A stretch of 64,000 nt of DNA from Pyrus communis (Eukaryota; Streptophyta; Magnoliopsida; Rosales; Rosaceae): the NCBI RefSeq assembly GCF_963583255.1, contig NC_084809.1, positions 4,453,501 through 4,517,500 on the forward strand. Reading direction: 5' to 3'. Below the pieces are notes generated by a model, which saw nothing but the letters and a program-made list of their open reading frames with translations, had not been told where the DNA came from and did not search any database. This document shows, piece by piece, positions 46,412 through 59,600 of the stretch. Every line of letters begins with the position of its first letter. The first letter of the stretch is position 1. The translations under genes were made by a program, and so were the position numbers.

Positions 46412-46707
46412 TGTTACATCTCGGCCTGGGCCCCCACCACATCCCCGGCTTGATTCTATCGTAACACGATATTATCCGCTTTGGGCCCTGACCACGCCCT
46501 CACGGTTTTGTTTCTAGGAACTCACACAAGAATTTCCTAGTAGGTCACATATCCTGAGAATACTCTCACCCCCGAACTCGTTTAACTTCGTAGTTCCGAT
46601 GGAACCTGAAACCAGTGAGCTCCCAAAAGGCCTCGTGCTAGGTAGGGATGAGAATATACATATAAGGCTTACAAGATTCACTCCCCTGGACAATGTGGGA
46701 TGTTACA
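46412..46707. mobile_element. Short solo LTR, 296 bp
   Basis: Begins TGTTACATCTCGGCC and ends GTGGGATGTTACA, TG...CA with inverted termini. A perfect 5-bp target duplication ACGTA flanks it (46407-46411 and 46708-46712). No coding content. The type (solo LTR or MITE) is inferred. Confidence 0.7.
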
Positions 46708-46896
46708 ACGTAGATAACTGTTGTAATACCAAGAAAGAAATTAAGATTCCACTTTAGCATCAGAAGAATACTTAACACACTACAAGCTCTTGCATTGTAT
46801 TTATTATCTCTAATACGAGATTCACACTCTTAATACTATTATTGATACTTCCAGAAAATCATCATACCATCTCTAATTCTTACAAATCCTTGGCAC

Positions 46897-47228
46897 TGTT
46901 GTAAAATTGACGGTGTATGCAGTGGAATAAATAAAACAAGACACAAAATTTACGAGGTTTCTCTACAGTCAGTGTGACTGAAGTACGTCATCCGAGCAGC
47001 AGTGGTGCTTTTATTATAATTTAGAATAATAGTAGTACAAAATAACTCTATATGTTATCTCCTCTCCTCTTCCTCTCGTTTCTCTCTTCCTCTTCATGAA
47101 CTTATTGCTTTGATGTTGTGTGGAGTTTGTATTTTATAGAAAATAGGAGTCGTATGAGGCAAGCTTCGGCAAATAATGAAATGGCCCATTATTTTATTTT
47201 TTGAGTGAACATTCACTGTTCTATAACA
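46897..47228 (-). repeat. 3' LTR of degenerate copia element
   Basis: 332 bp, TG...CA ends, similar to 52508-52867 along its length (for example AAATTTACGAGGTTTCTCTA). Confidence 0.85.
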
Positions 47229-48542
47229 CTCCTCCTTGGATGGCCATAAGTTTTCGATTGACTTGTTAAAATCTTTGATCTGTTTTTTGATGCTCCCCCT
47301 AATGAGTAGTATCATATCTGTTGTGTTTGTTGACTTTCCACAAGCTTGTTCTTGAATTGGGCTGGAGGGTTTTCTGCTAGACTTCCTCCAAATGTCTGAA
47401 TTTACTTCATTTATCTGGAACTAAATTCGATCCAAGGGTGGTGGACACTTGATCTTGAATCGGACTTATGATTTCCTTAAAGGCATTGGGACTTGTTCTC
47501 GAATGAAATGGGACCACGAGCAGCTCCACGTAACAAGTGATCTTTGGCTCCCTCGAGGATGAGTCGACACATGTTTTGTTGTGCTTGTCTCCACATGCTT
47601 CAATGTATCATATTCACTTGCCTTATCTGTTCTCCTTGCAGAAGTGGTATTTTCCCTATGCAGGTGTGACATCTTCTCTTACAATATTTGTCCCCTGATG
47701 CAGAAGTGGAATGCAACCCTTGCATTTGAATAGTCTTTCAGAACATCACATCTCAGTAACTCATCATGCTTAACAGCTTCAGTATAAATAACCAACATCA
47801 TAGCAACAGTTGAATGAGTACTTGAGAGTAATGCAAGGTAAGCAACCAGACAAAGGTTTCAGGCAATCAGTTCCAGATCAGGAGCTTGATTCCATATGGT
47901 GACTAATTGCTCTTTTTCTCCTTATCATGCAAGTGAGAACAAAGACAAAAGAAAGGATAGGGAGATTGCATGATATGAGATACTCTTGCTCTCGTCCCTG
48001 ATGATATAAGATATTATTGTTATGGTGTGACTTGTTTGAAGAGGTATTCTCGAAGAGGAAGAAAACTGAGTATTTCAAGGTACTTTGTTAAAGATGCATT
48101 ATCGGAGCTGAGGAAAAGTTAGGTATTATTGCAGGTCTGCTTTGTTATGAAGAACAGAGGCCAACATATATAGAGATTTTCCAATAGCAAGTAGTGGTGT
48201 TGTGTCTTTACTCTTGTTAGCAATTGTGGTGTAATTAGAACAGTAAGATTTATCATTTTCAACTTTGTCAGAAATCTTTGACAAAGTTGCATGTGATATC
48301 TGGAAAGCTGAGATTACGTATGAGAAATGTTGATGAACCTTGATCCAGGAAATCCAGCTTTTGAAATTCGGAGAGCGGTGCCTTTTCGATCTCCGGACAA
48401 ATGGCTATGTTGCCTCTTTTTTTTATAGAGGCATCAATTGTGCTCAAAATGTATGCTTGAAAAACTGCTGCGTGTAGAATTTTCCCCTTCTTGCACTTTA
48501 GAGATTTTATCTGACCTCATTTTTCCTTCATCATTTCTGAAA

Positions 48543-49034
48543 ATGGCTTACCCATCTAACATTTGTTTAGATTTGAGTTTTAGGAGTGATACAGACGAGC
48601 AGCGTCAAGATAATAAATGGTGCTCGTCCTTCTTATCTTCTAATGGTCCTTTTACGGTTGGGGACTCTGTGATGAAAAATAACATAACCGTTACAGTGGT
48701 AACTAGGAATCTTCTCACTCCAAAGGATAACAGAATCCTTTCAAAACGATCTGATAAGTCGGCCGTTCAAGACTCATTGACTCTTAACGTTCAGTGTGCT
48801 GCTTCTATTTCCAATATGGGTCAACGCCTACTTGCTTGAACTCGTCAAGTTGAATCATTGATAGCTGAGATGGCAAGTCTTAAACAAGAGATCAGATGGC
48901 TCAAACACGAGAATAGAGTGTTACACATGCTTACAAATAATTACTCAACGAGCATAAAAAGAAAGCTTCACCAGCTGCTGGAATCCGAAAGTCTGACTCA
49001 AAGTGACAATCAGAGGTTCGAGGCTTTATTCTAA
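48543..49034 (+). pseudogene. Antisense coiled-coil frame in the copia element, one in-frame TGA
   Basis: Plus-strand frame of 164 codons inside the minus-strand copia element. It is open except for one TGA at 48837-48839, where CGA is the likely ancestor. Before the stop it has VGDSVMKNN, LLTPKDNRILSKRSDKSAV and SNMGQRLLA; after it, in the same frame, VESLIAEMASLKQEI, LKHENRVLHML and RKLHQLLESESLTQS, a heptad-like leucine-rich coiled coil. I recall similar ORFs in plant transposon-derived gene models (from memory, not checked). Protein function unknown. It may be a nested or captured sequence, or an element-encoded antisense gene. Confidence 0.6.
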
Positions 49035-52000
49035 TGGCACCTATTGCCTTCGTCATCCAGAGTTTTACCAAGTATAAAGGCTCCAAATAATCAACCTCCG
49101 GTGTCTCCCCTTTTTGGGGTACTTCCGAGTACTGAGGCATCACATAAGTAACCTTTGTGAAAGTTCCATCCTGTTTGTTTTAACTCATGTGTATGTACAT
49201 GTCTGTAATTTCTCTGAGATATCAATAGATAAGTTTTATTTCATTCAATGTATTGTGCTAAATATAATAAAACATATACTTCACAAAGATATGGTACTTT
49301 TGGATTAAATATCAATTTATCTTTACCCTCGCGAAGATAAATGGTCATTCTTAGTGTCTAATTCATTTGAGTATTCAATTCATAATCTTCAATCCATATG
49401 ATTCTTTAATATCATAAACATCATGGATAAAATTCGTGTTGGTAGATTGTTCGATCTGCAGTTCGAGATAATATTTCTCTCAACACTTTATAATATTTCT
49501 AAACTCTTCAGGAGTCCCAATCTAATGTCATCGACTATTGCAAGAGATTTTAGTATGTTGCAACAATATCATAGTGATAGTACTCACTAAGGCAATTTAT
49601 ACCATCCATTGGTATTAAGTACATAATTTATGTTTTACCTTTTTCAGGACTTTCTTCAATCAATTTGAATCATTCAGGGATTTTCTACACTTTATGACAC
49701 ATTTTCCTTTAGAATTTATACAGAGCAATTTGCTCCCATGTATTCTTGAGGGATTTACTTATAAAAATATGATATGGGCTACGTATAACCCTTTGTATAT
49801 AATTCTCCATTCATAGGAACTCATTTACAACCTTGTGTCATATCATGTGAGTGTATTTCACGGTATTACAAATGCCCATATGTAACCTTCTAAGTTCAAC
49901 ATCTTTTGGCTATTTGTATTGTATTCAAGTATATAGGTCTATTTTTTCACGTTCTTACAAAATTGTAATGGAATTGCCTTTCTCCATTTTGGCCAATAAT
50001 TTTGTTGACGGAAAAAGAACAGAACTCAATATCATATACCTTATTGATGAATTTAGTAGCTACTTATAAAAACCAACATTACCATTGGTTATCATCAATC
50101 TGTGATCTCATATTTTCATGTGCATGCATATGCATAAAAGCTTTTCATTTCTTTGGATATCCATTACCTCTTCAAGAGCATTACACTATCTTTTCTAAGA
50201 TAATCATAATTTAGAGAATGCAGATCATAACCTCCTCTTAAGCGTTATAAATCTTGAATTTTAATCTCCACTTCAGGGGTTGAGTCATTGGAACATATAC
50301 GTTTATTATGCTTCATGCATGAGACATCAACATTCTCATGTTCGCGGATTGTCTTTTGTGGGATGTGTATCTATACGGCAACTGGCATGCTTCCGGCATA
50401 TAACAGTTATGCTACGAGAATGTAATAGTTTAGTAGTGTTATATTATTCTTCTTTCGAATGACTGAACCTTTTGAGTCTAAGGATTTACCATGCTTCAGG
50501 CATGCAACATATAAATCATTTACTGCATCATTATTATTATTTTTATTTTCAACAGGGACATCAATTCTTGTAGGCACATTTGCATCAAGTATATGTGATT
50601 TCATCACTTTTGTTGCATCATTAATCATTCTCACTTTATTTTTCTCATTGATTGTTTCGTGAATCAAAATAAGACAAATTCTCTTCGTTTTTCCAGAACG
50701 GTATTTTCTCATCATTCTTCTGGAATGATATTTTCTTTTCGTTCTTCTGAAACGATGTTATTTTCTCTCCCTAAACGGCAAGAAAATTGTCTTATCAAAA
50801 TGATAGTCCGTAAACCACGTGGTAAACATACCCCAGTCAAGGGTTCTAAATATTGAATGATAAATGGTGTTCAACATCAATGCCCAATCTGCAATGATGC
50901 CTCATTTCAGTACGTTGTGCCAGTGCAATAGGCACATAGATAACACAACTAAAAACTCGTAAATATATAATGTTTCGTTGGTGCCTAAACACGAGTTGTA
51001 CTAAAAAGTATTGATGGTTGACAACAGATCTTAACTGAACTAATACTGCATCATGCAAATAGCATGTGCTCATGTAAAAACTGGCAATTTTGTTTTCATA
51101 AGTAGAGCGCGAGTAATCAATTTCATCTGTTTAATGAATGCTTCTGCTAAACCATTTTTAGTATGGATATAAAGAACTTCTGGTGTGGACTGAGACTCTT
51201 CTGGTCTTTATTACAGTTAAGTTGAGGCACTGCGGCACTTTAAACTTACTTTACTCATTAAGGAACTTCATGTCCTGATTTGAGGATCAAAGGACTTCAT
51301 GCCCAATATTTTTGTATGATGGCACTTTGGGACCAATCATTTTTATATGATGAGGATCAAAAAACTGCAAGTTCTGATCTGATTAAAGAACTTCGGATCC
51401 TTATTATACTCATCGTAACAAAAGATAAGTAAAATAAATAAATAAATAAAAGTAATATGCGGTAATTCCAGCCATAGTGAATAAATTGCATTTAAGCAAA
51501 CAAAACTTGTGACAAGAGCTTTAATTTAACACCATTCACATAAATCAAAACTTAAAGAAGTAGGCGGTAATACCGTCCATGATAAATAAATTGCTTTAAA
51601 GTAAATAGAACTTGTGAAAGGGTTTTAAACCAACACCAATTCACATAAATAACAAGAAGTATCAGAGCTCCTTTTATTTATTATTATTCTTTCTTTTGTC
51701 AGCACTTATTCAAACCTTGTTATTATTACTTTTCTTATTGCTGCAACATAGTGCCATGCACCAATAGAAACCTTTATATTTGTTTTATTTTATTTATTAT
51801 TTTGACCAAATGGTGTTGTGGACCCTTCAAATCCCTTTATATATATTTTTTTTTTCTTAGGGTGCAGTCAACACCACACATTTCCAAACCTTTTTTTTTT
51901 TTTTTTTTTTCACATGTGCCTTACCATTCCATCAATCCCCCTTTTCTATTATTTTTCTTCCTTCTCTGCCAGTCTCGAAATGCAGGGCCAGTTGGGTTGT

Positions 52001-52507
52001 TGTGGAGGTTGCCCAAATTCAATTCAATCCAAAAGGCAACCAGAGAATGACATTGTTCTTGCATGACCCAGGGAACATGGCATCGCAAAGCAAGAACCTC
52101 CATACAGAGACATAGATGACAACGAGGTTGATGAAAGCACAAAAGAGGGAATCCTGTGTGGATTCAGTCCTGCCATCACCATCTCAAACAACTGAGGATT
52201 CATGGGAGTCCTCGAGATCTGTTGAAAATAACGCGATCTGAGTTTCTAAGTTTGATGAGATTCTTCTGGATCTCTAGAAACCAGTTGTCAAGTATGAGTT
52301 TTCTCATCTCGTGACGACTGCAGGTTGTTGTAAATTTCAATTCTCACATGAATTTGGTGGGGCGTTTTTGGTGCGGTTGGAGAGACAGAAAATGGACATA
52401 CATTTTATTCTGTGAGATTTTAGCTGACGGATGTGAGAAGTAGATACTTCACCGGATTTATGGCATTGTACTTTCCACTGACATGAGAGCTTCTCGTGCT
52501 AATAACT

Positions 52508-52867
52508 TGTTATAAAATCGACGGTGTGTGCAGTGGAATAAATAAAATAAGACACAAAATTTACGAGGTTCCTCTACAGTCAGTGTGATTGGAGTATGTC
52601 CTCGAAGCAGCAGCAGTGGTGCTTTCATTATAATTTAGAATAATAGAAGTACAAAATAACTCTCTCTGTTATCTCCTCTCATTTTCCTCTCTGTTATCTC
52701 ATCTCCTCTTCCTCTCTTTTCTCTCTTCCTCTTCGTGAACTTATTGCTTTGATGTTGTGTGAAGTTTGTATTTTATAGAAAATATGGGTCGTATGAGGTA
52801 AGCTTTGGCAAATAGTGGAAGGGCCCATTATTTTATTCTTTGAGTGGACATCTACTGTTCTACAATA
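52508..52867 (-). repeat. 5' LTR of degenerate copia element
   Basis: 360 bp; begins TGTTATAAAATCGACGG on plus. The far end reads AATA where the other LTR has AACA, a decayed terminus. Contains a duplicated CTCTGTTATCTC stretch. Confidence 0.85.
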
Positions 52868-52872
52868 GGCAC

Positions 52873-54033
52873 CTCTTTATTGTTTTCGTACTTTTCAATC
52901 ATTTTTTTTTTTTGTCAATGATCAAATTTTCAATTGTAGCATTTGACTTCCCACTTGTTATGTAGATATGGTCAAGCAAATCAAAACACAATCCCATAAG
53001 CTCTAACTTAAATGAAAAGGCAAAAATTTTAAAAAAAAGAGAAAATTGGAAAAGTTGCAAATGGATGGCCACACTTGAACAACCGTGAAGACTTAATAGG
53101 ATCCTAGTCAAGCAAACCAATCAAAGCAATTATTAGGCATCATCAAAAGAGGGAAACCATAATTCGAAAGGTTAGGGATCAATCACGGGTCGTTTAATCC
53201 CAAAGGCTAGTCAAAAACATAACTGCCCCTTTGCTTATTCTGTTGCTAAACTAAATATAAGATGTCTGGCCATATTGAGAGTGAACCTTGATGCGATGAA
53301 ATGTTATTTTATTGTGACTGAAAAATCACATGTTGGCCTTTAGTTGCCCTCTAAATGTCTGGCCATATTGAGAGCAAGCCTTGACGCAATGAAATTATTT
53401 TATTGTGACTGAAAGGTCACATGTTGTCCTTTGGTTGCTCTTTAAATGTTTGGCCACATTATTGGTATAAAACCTCTTAAAAACATGAGACCTTTTATGT
53501 ATTTTGTTGCCGTTCGAGCCCATGCAGTCCTATACAATACGATAGATTTTAGACTCGTTTAGAACTGCTTTTAAAATGGGTGAAGTGCTTTTGTAAAAAT
53601 ATTTTTAGAAGAAGTACATAACTGTTACTTCTTGTAGGAAGCACTTTAAATGCTTTCGGAATACAAAAAAAAATTCTTCTGAAAGCGCTTTTAGTCATTT
53701 TAAACGTACTTCCAAACGAACTATTCATAATTAAGCACCCTTGCTTATTTTTTTAATTACTTACTTTTTTCCCTTCCCTAACCCACAAAAAAAAAAAAAA
53801 AAAAAAAAACATATTGGGCCACCTGGTTTTAGGTTTTAGGTCCAATAAGAATGGATTCAGTGCAAAACAGGAGGCTGAAGAAGCCCACATGAAGCTCAGA
53901 GCCCTAGCATTTTAGACCTGGACTATCATCACCTGCCGGTAAAACTGCGAGCCCATCTCTGCCTTTTCGCCACCGCCATTCGGTACTGCTCAGTGCTCAC
54001 CATCAAAGTCCGTCGTCCTCTAGAGAGTAATCA
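52873..54033. other. Spacer upstream of the Cmc1-like gene
   Basis: No gene. Contains a ~92-bp tandem repeat (53262-53460), MITE-like sequence of the AAAGTGCTTTTG/AAAGCGCTTTTAG type (about 53545-53720), a poly-A run near 53785-53810 and the Cmc1-like gene's promoter and leader. Confidence 0.55.
53262..53460. repeat. ~92-bp tandem repeat, two units plus a partial
   Basis: Units start with ATGTCTGGCCATATTGAGAG at 53262 and 53355. A third start, ATGTTTGGCCACATT, is at 53446. Each contains TTATTTTATTGTGACTGAAA. Non-coding. Confidence 0.8.
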
Positions 54034-55565
54034 ATGGGATACATACAGGAAGCACGTGAGAATCACGTGAAGAAGAAGGTTGAAGAAGGTACGGTTGATG
54101 TACGCAAAGCTCAAACTCTAGGACTCTGAGTCTCAACAACTATTTTTCTTTAATTTTGTGCTAAAAATGTATAATCTGTCGTTTTGTGCTAAAAAAACGT
54201 ATAATTTGTTATTTTCCTCTTAATTTTTTGTGCTTAAAAATGCATAATTTGTTGTTATTGTGCTAAAAAATTCATAATTTGGTGTTTAAATTACTGTTGA
54301 AACAGCATTGCGGAGCAAAATGAAGCACAAGGCGCTGCAGGAGTGCAAGGATTTGGCGTCAAAGTACGCCGAGTGCTCGTACGGAAGAACCATATCGGTC
54401 GTTTGGCAGTGCCGGCAGCAAGCCAAGGAATTGAACGAGTGCCTTCACCAATTGTAAGCCCCAATTCCTTGATTAATTTATTAATTACTTTATAATTTCA
54501 CCCTGGTGATTCAATTTTTTCACAAAAAAGAGCAAAGAAATGTTTTTTATTTTCAAACATGGTCTTATAAGAGTATGAATGTTAAATGTTCAATGTGGGA
54601 GTGCGCTTACCAGCATTGTAATGGCTTTGTTGATGAGGGTTTGGTGTGATGCATAAATTGTTGTACCACTTGGGAAATTAGTTGGCTCCGATGTTTCACG
54701 AATACAGATTTGAAGAATCGGATACAAATGGGGGATGTATTGGGGGTGTATCTTAGTGTCCGAGTATCCGGACATATCTAGGGTGGCTCTGTATTTCTTT
54801 TGTGTAGGATGAGTCTTGACGGGCCATTAGAAAAGTACCCGATGTATCATATTACTTGTTGTTGATATGGTGCTGCATAGTTTACTTAGTTTGGAACCAG
54901 TTGAGATGGTAGAGTGGTATTCTGGTTATGAGATTGGTAGTGGTGTTTGGGTTTGATTTCGATAAGTATGGTGACATTCTTCATTTCCCATGTTTTTCTC
55001 CTTTATTCAGAGTTAAATTTGGCTTTTGGGTTGTTTGCGTTGGTTTTCCAAAGTGTTTTCAGGCAACGGTTTTGGAAGCCTTGTGGGGAATTAGAGTGCT
55101 AGGCACAGTGTTGCATGAATTGTTTTCGTGTCCTATGTGCTGCAGTACCCATGAGTCGCGGAGATAGAAAAAGAATTCAGGGTTTCATGCAATCTGTTTC
55201 AACCGGGGTTTTGAATTTGATCCTTGGCATTGAATTGTAGAGGAAGGCACTCTAGTTATAGAACAGGAAAAGTATCCCGTCTTTCTTACATCTGTTTAAG
55301 AGAGCACGACGAGAGAGAAGAGAACTTATGTTCGGTTGGCGCAGAGATGCGCGCATGTTGTTTTTGTTGCTACTTATGACCCTTTTTGTAGTCTTTGAGT
55401 AAGAGAGACAATTTTGGATTGAACTTTACGCATATCCAACATACCTGTGCTTCTGCTGATGCATGTGAAATGCGTTGTTTTGATTTTTGCAGCACCAACG
55501 ATGACGTCTTGGAGGAAATGAAGAGAGCGTACATGCTTCAACAAGACGGGAAGGTGCCTGCATAA
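54034..55565 (+). CDS. CMC1: Cmc1-like twin CX9C mitochondrial protein
   Basis: Three exons: 54034-54088, 54306-54453 and 55493-55565, giving 91 aa with closed phase. Start MGYIQEARENHVKKK. It has two CX9C motifs, C32-X9-C42 and C54-X9-C64, joined by a short turn: the CHCH helical hairpin imported into the mitochondrial intermembrane space by the Mia40 disulfide relay (family knowledge). The motif spacing and flanking helices fit Cmc1, a factor in cytochrome c oxidase copper-site assembly, and Arabidopsis At5g16060. There is no N-terminal presequence, as expected for this import route. Other twin-CX9C proteins are possible, but the neighbours (14-3-3 and CCT6) support Cmc1-like. The last intron is about 1.04 kb. 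Confidence 0.85.
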
Positions 55566-55725
55566 GTCTCAGATCATCACTGGTTCATGATTTTGATGTA
55601 GAATTTTGTTATCGGAATTCTGGCAACGTCACTGGTTTTTTATTTTGATTTCTGTAATTCGGTTGATGCCAGGGGGTTGTGTTTGAAATATCCCCCGATG
55701 AACTTAATAAATGTAGAGATTTCAC

Positions 55726-56121
55726 AGAGTAAATTGTAGCAATGATCTCTCAACTTTAATCCAATTGAAGCAATGGTCCTTTAACTAAAAATTCATTACC
55801 ATTAAACCTTCAACTCATCAAAATGTGCGGCTATAGTTTCTCAGCTAAAAATTCATTATCAATGTTCCCTCAACTTTAATACAACTAGAAAAATGATTCC
55901 TCAACTTTAATCCAATTGGATAAATGGTCGTTTAACTTTAACCTAATTGTACCAATAGTCATTTCAACATAACTTATTTTGACAAAATTCTAATGAAGTT
56001 GACGAAAAAGATCATAGCTACACGTTTTGATGAGTTGAGAGACCAATAATAATGGATTTTTAGTTGAAGGGTCATTACTCCAATTTGATTAAAGTTAAGA
56101 GACCATTACTACAATTTACTC
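55726..56121. mobile_element. Mutator-type MITE downstream of CMC1
   Basis: About 396 bp. Left end GAGTAAATTGTAGCAATG and right end ATTACTACAATTTACTC are inverted copies, and pairing continues inward (ATCTCTCAACTTTAATC against GATTAAAGTTAAGAGAC). Flanks AGATTTCAC (55717-55725) and AGATTTCGC (56122-56130) are a 9-bp target duplication with one mismatch. No coding content. Starts only ~160 bp after the CMC1 stop codon. Confidence 0.8.
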
Positions 56122-56634
56122 AGATTTCGCATCGATTGGGTAATATTTTCTCGAGTAATTTATCTAGAAATACATAAATAACTTCGTCTTGTATATATCG
56201 ACTACTTTGAGTGCGAAAAATCCGAGCAATTCTGACTTAAAAAATTCTGCAAAACATCAAAACATGATCTAGCCGTTCGTTTGAACGACGTATCTCACAC
56301 TACAATGCATGGTAGAAAAATGGACGGCTAGATTGAAAGACAGCATTGTACACAATGGTACAATTAACCCGAATAGTAAAAACTCGAAATTCTATTAATT
56401 GTTGAAAATTCAAGAACAGAGGCCAACAAAATCATATAATTCTTTTCCACCAGGGTTGAACCGATTCAACCTCGAAAACGAGTGGAAAATGCGAACCTCG
56501 AAAAGTTTTAGCCACAGCAGATGAATAAATTACACAAATTCATCATAAGAAAAAACCCAGAGCAGATGCAAATTCAGATTCCCTCTTTAACAATCCTCAA
56601 CAACTGCCCTCGGTCAGTTGCATTAAGCTAGTGT

Positions 56635-59600
56635 TTAAGTTGGCTTCCGCATGTTACGCCCAGCACGAATTACTTCATCGACCAACAACAGCTGAGATGC
56701 AATTACGGGCCTGCATAATATAGAAACGAACACCAGTGAGTTGCATAAACCGAAAAAGATCCGAAGAAAATGAGTTTAAAAATCATGCCGCGTACCCTGA
56801 GTTTATAATCTGTCGCTTCACAGAGTAGTTGTCAAAGATACCCTCCATCTGTGGATCAAGCGGTTCTCCAGTGTTGTGATTTAGTCCCACGACATTTCCC
56901 CGATCATGCTCTCCCTGAACAGGAATCCACATGTAATTATATTTCAATCACCTCTGGCAGGATAACGAAATGAAAAACTGAGGAATTTTAAAGAAGTTAG
57001 TATACCGTAAGAGCAATTATCACATCTTGTGTATCGAGGCCAGAATTCTCAGCAAGTGTTTTGGGCACCACAAGAAGAGCATCAGCAAAAGCTTCAACAC
57101 CGAGTTGAGCACGCTGTTTCAAATAGAAAGATAAGAGGAGCTTAAAAAATTAATTCCCATAAGGGAATTTAGGAAAATATTTACTTACCCCTTTAACAGT
57201 TTTCTTTACTTCATTCACTAAATATTGTCTGGCTGCAACTTCAAAAGCTCCAGCACCCTGATTCACATATGAAAAATGTTTCGCGCATCACAATCTGATG
57301 TACATTCCAGAAGCCAAACTTACTAAGAAAAAAGATACGATGGGGAACTTTCTAGCTCAAACTTACTAAGATGACAGCTTCATCTTCAACTGTGTTTTTA
57401 ACTGCCCTCAGGCCATCACGAACAGCATCCTTAATCTGAGCAATTGTATGGTCATTAGGCCCTGCACCATTAAGAGGAAATAAGGATTACATCACCACAG
57501 GACTTGCCAAAGGAAATAGAATGACTTATATCACGTAATCCTTACTATGAGATGGGTGCAGCATAAATTACTAACTCCCGGGTAGAATAACCAAAGAATA
57601 TTTATATTTTGCAGAATGGTGAAAATACCAATGGAGTACCTTTGATTAAGATTGTGCAAGAGTGGGGATTCTTCACATTTTCAACAAATGTATACTTCTC
57701 TTCACCAAGGACATGCTCGTATACAAGTCCAGCCCAACCAAGGCAATCAGGAGTTAAATCATCTACGGAGTTTACAGCCTCCCCGCCACAAGCCAAAACC
57801 AACCGTTCCATATTTCTCCTCTTTGCTCTTCTCAGGGCAATAATCTAAGAAACCGCGAAATTAGAAAAGTACCAAACAAGTTGCACTGAATCAGTGAGTG
57901 CAAAACGCAACACCAATAAAAAATGTGGTGTCTATCTGATATATATCTTGGAAAATAACTGGAAAGAAATCTAAAATAATGATCCATGACTTACCCCTGC
58001 CCTTGCGAGAAGGTCCAGAGATGGGGGATCAATCCCCTTCTGATTGATAACGACAAAGTTATTATCATTACCAGAGCAAACCTGCAAATCATCCAATGCA
58101 GGAAATATTTCAGAATATGTAATGTCGATACGCTAGGGTGAGTGCTAAATCAATATCAAGCAACCAGCATCAATAGCAACACTCTACCTTATTTTTCAGG
58201 TCAATGATTTTTTTAACTCTTTCGTCAACCTGGCGCCTTTCAGCTAAAACCATTGCTTCTCTCTGCTCCGCATTTGAATAGAAAAAGCCTGAGTTTACTT
58301 CACTGAGATGAAAGCCATCAAATTCATAATGATCAGGAAATCATATCCAATATTCAACACGCCTTTGGAAAAAAGCACAGTTACATAAAGACATATTCTA
58401 ACATTATTGTGTTAGTGAAAGAGAATGAGTGTGAAAGTGAGAGGGGGAAGGGTGAAACTATTGATGAGAAAATCTAACTATCATTTGAACAAATTTCTCT
58501 ATATTTACCTTTTGTCATATTCCAAAGATACATTGCTTGTCAAAATGAAACAATTCTCTGCTCTCCGCTTCATATCAGGATGCCTAGAACCGTGATCGAG
58601 AACAAGACCCTCAACCTACAAGACAACATGAATGAGATGAAAAACCACAGGATAATGACATTCTTCTATTTTGTAACCAAACCTATTGCACCATGTTCTT
58701 AAATTAAAACTTAAACTGGTCCTAGGCAGTACTATATCATAATTTACAATTTCATCATTGGTACTTGGAACTAAGAAAGAAAAACTAAAGCACTATGAAA
58801 CCACCAACATAAGTAGAAAGGAGGTGAACAAATGAATATGCTTCTGCACAAATTATTATTCAATGTTACCACCAAAAGAAACAATTATAGCACTACGATA
58901 CCATCAATTGACGCAAATAGTAACACCAGAAAATATACATATCATTTGCAAAGCCTTAGCAGAAGATTGAGGTCCCAATGTCCATATAACTGCCTCTTAG
59001 AATTCATCAAGAGATAAGGAGCATCTAAAAAGTAGAATAGAGGACATAAGATAATAACATACCAAGCGTGTGTCTACATCAAATTTGTGTCGCATGTGCA
59101 TAATCTCCACCATGAACAGATCAATGGGCTCCTCAGGTTTGCGGATGCAAAGAACCTGTCATTTGTAAAACCCCACTTTTGTCAAACATCAAGATGCAAA
59201 GGTCTATGACCTATTCCAGATTCCACAAGAACGAATACAAAATTAGAAGCATGTGTGCAAAAGCAACCTTTCAAGTATTCTTACATAAACCACAAACACT
59301 CACCGAATTAACAACTATGTCAGTCAATTGATCTGCCAATGCTTCATACAACTGCACAACAGAATATGTCATATTCAATATATAATGTGTAAAAGAATTC
59401 CATTTTCTCTGAGCTGCATGAAAACCTAGGAGTAAACCTCACTCTGCCCAAAACCATTTAGACAGAAAGAATAATACAAACAAAATACTACATACCTTTG
59501 TTCGCAATGTTGTTCTTGCTACCATTTTCAAAATCTCTTTGTCAGGCTCATCGCCCATCACCACAGGAGTTTTGAATTTCTCAAGAAACTGCAGCGTTGC

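Larger units (their letters stand above)
46897..52867 (-). mobile_element. Degenerate Ty1/copia element with target duplication
   Basis: The right LTR (52508-52867, 360 bp) and left LTR (46897-47228, 332 bp) are clearly related but diverged; an extra ~28-bp CT-rich duplication explains the size difference. A 5-bp target duplication GGCAC flanks it (46892-46896 and 52868-52872). A purine tract, AAGGAGGAG on minus, abuts the left LTR, so the element reads on minus. Pol remnants on minus include HTKNGLAEAFIKQ, then FSCVIYVPIALAQRTEMRHH and CRLGID (integrase end, about 50850-51190), and INDATKVMKSHILDANVP (about 50570-50640), all broken by stops. RT and RNase H motifs are too eroded for me to place. 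Older than the 6-11 kb element. Confidence 0.8.

Noticed and set aside
54928..55167. 79-aa frame in the CMC1 second intron
   Set aside because: It lies between well-supported splice sites and shows no similarity; intronic sequence.
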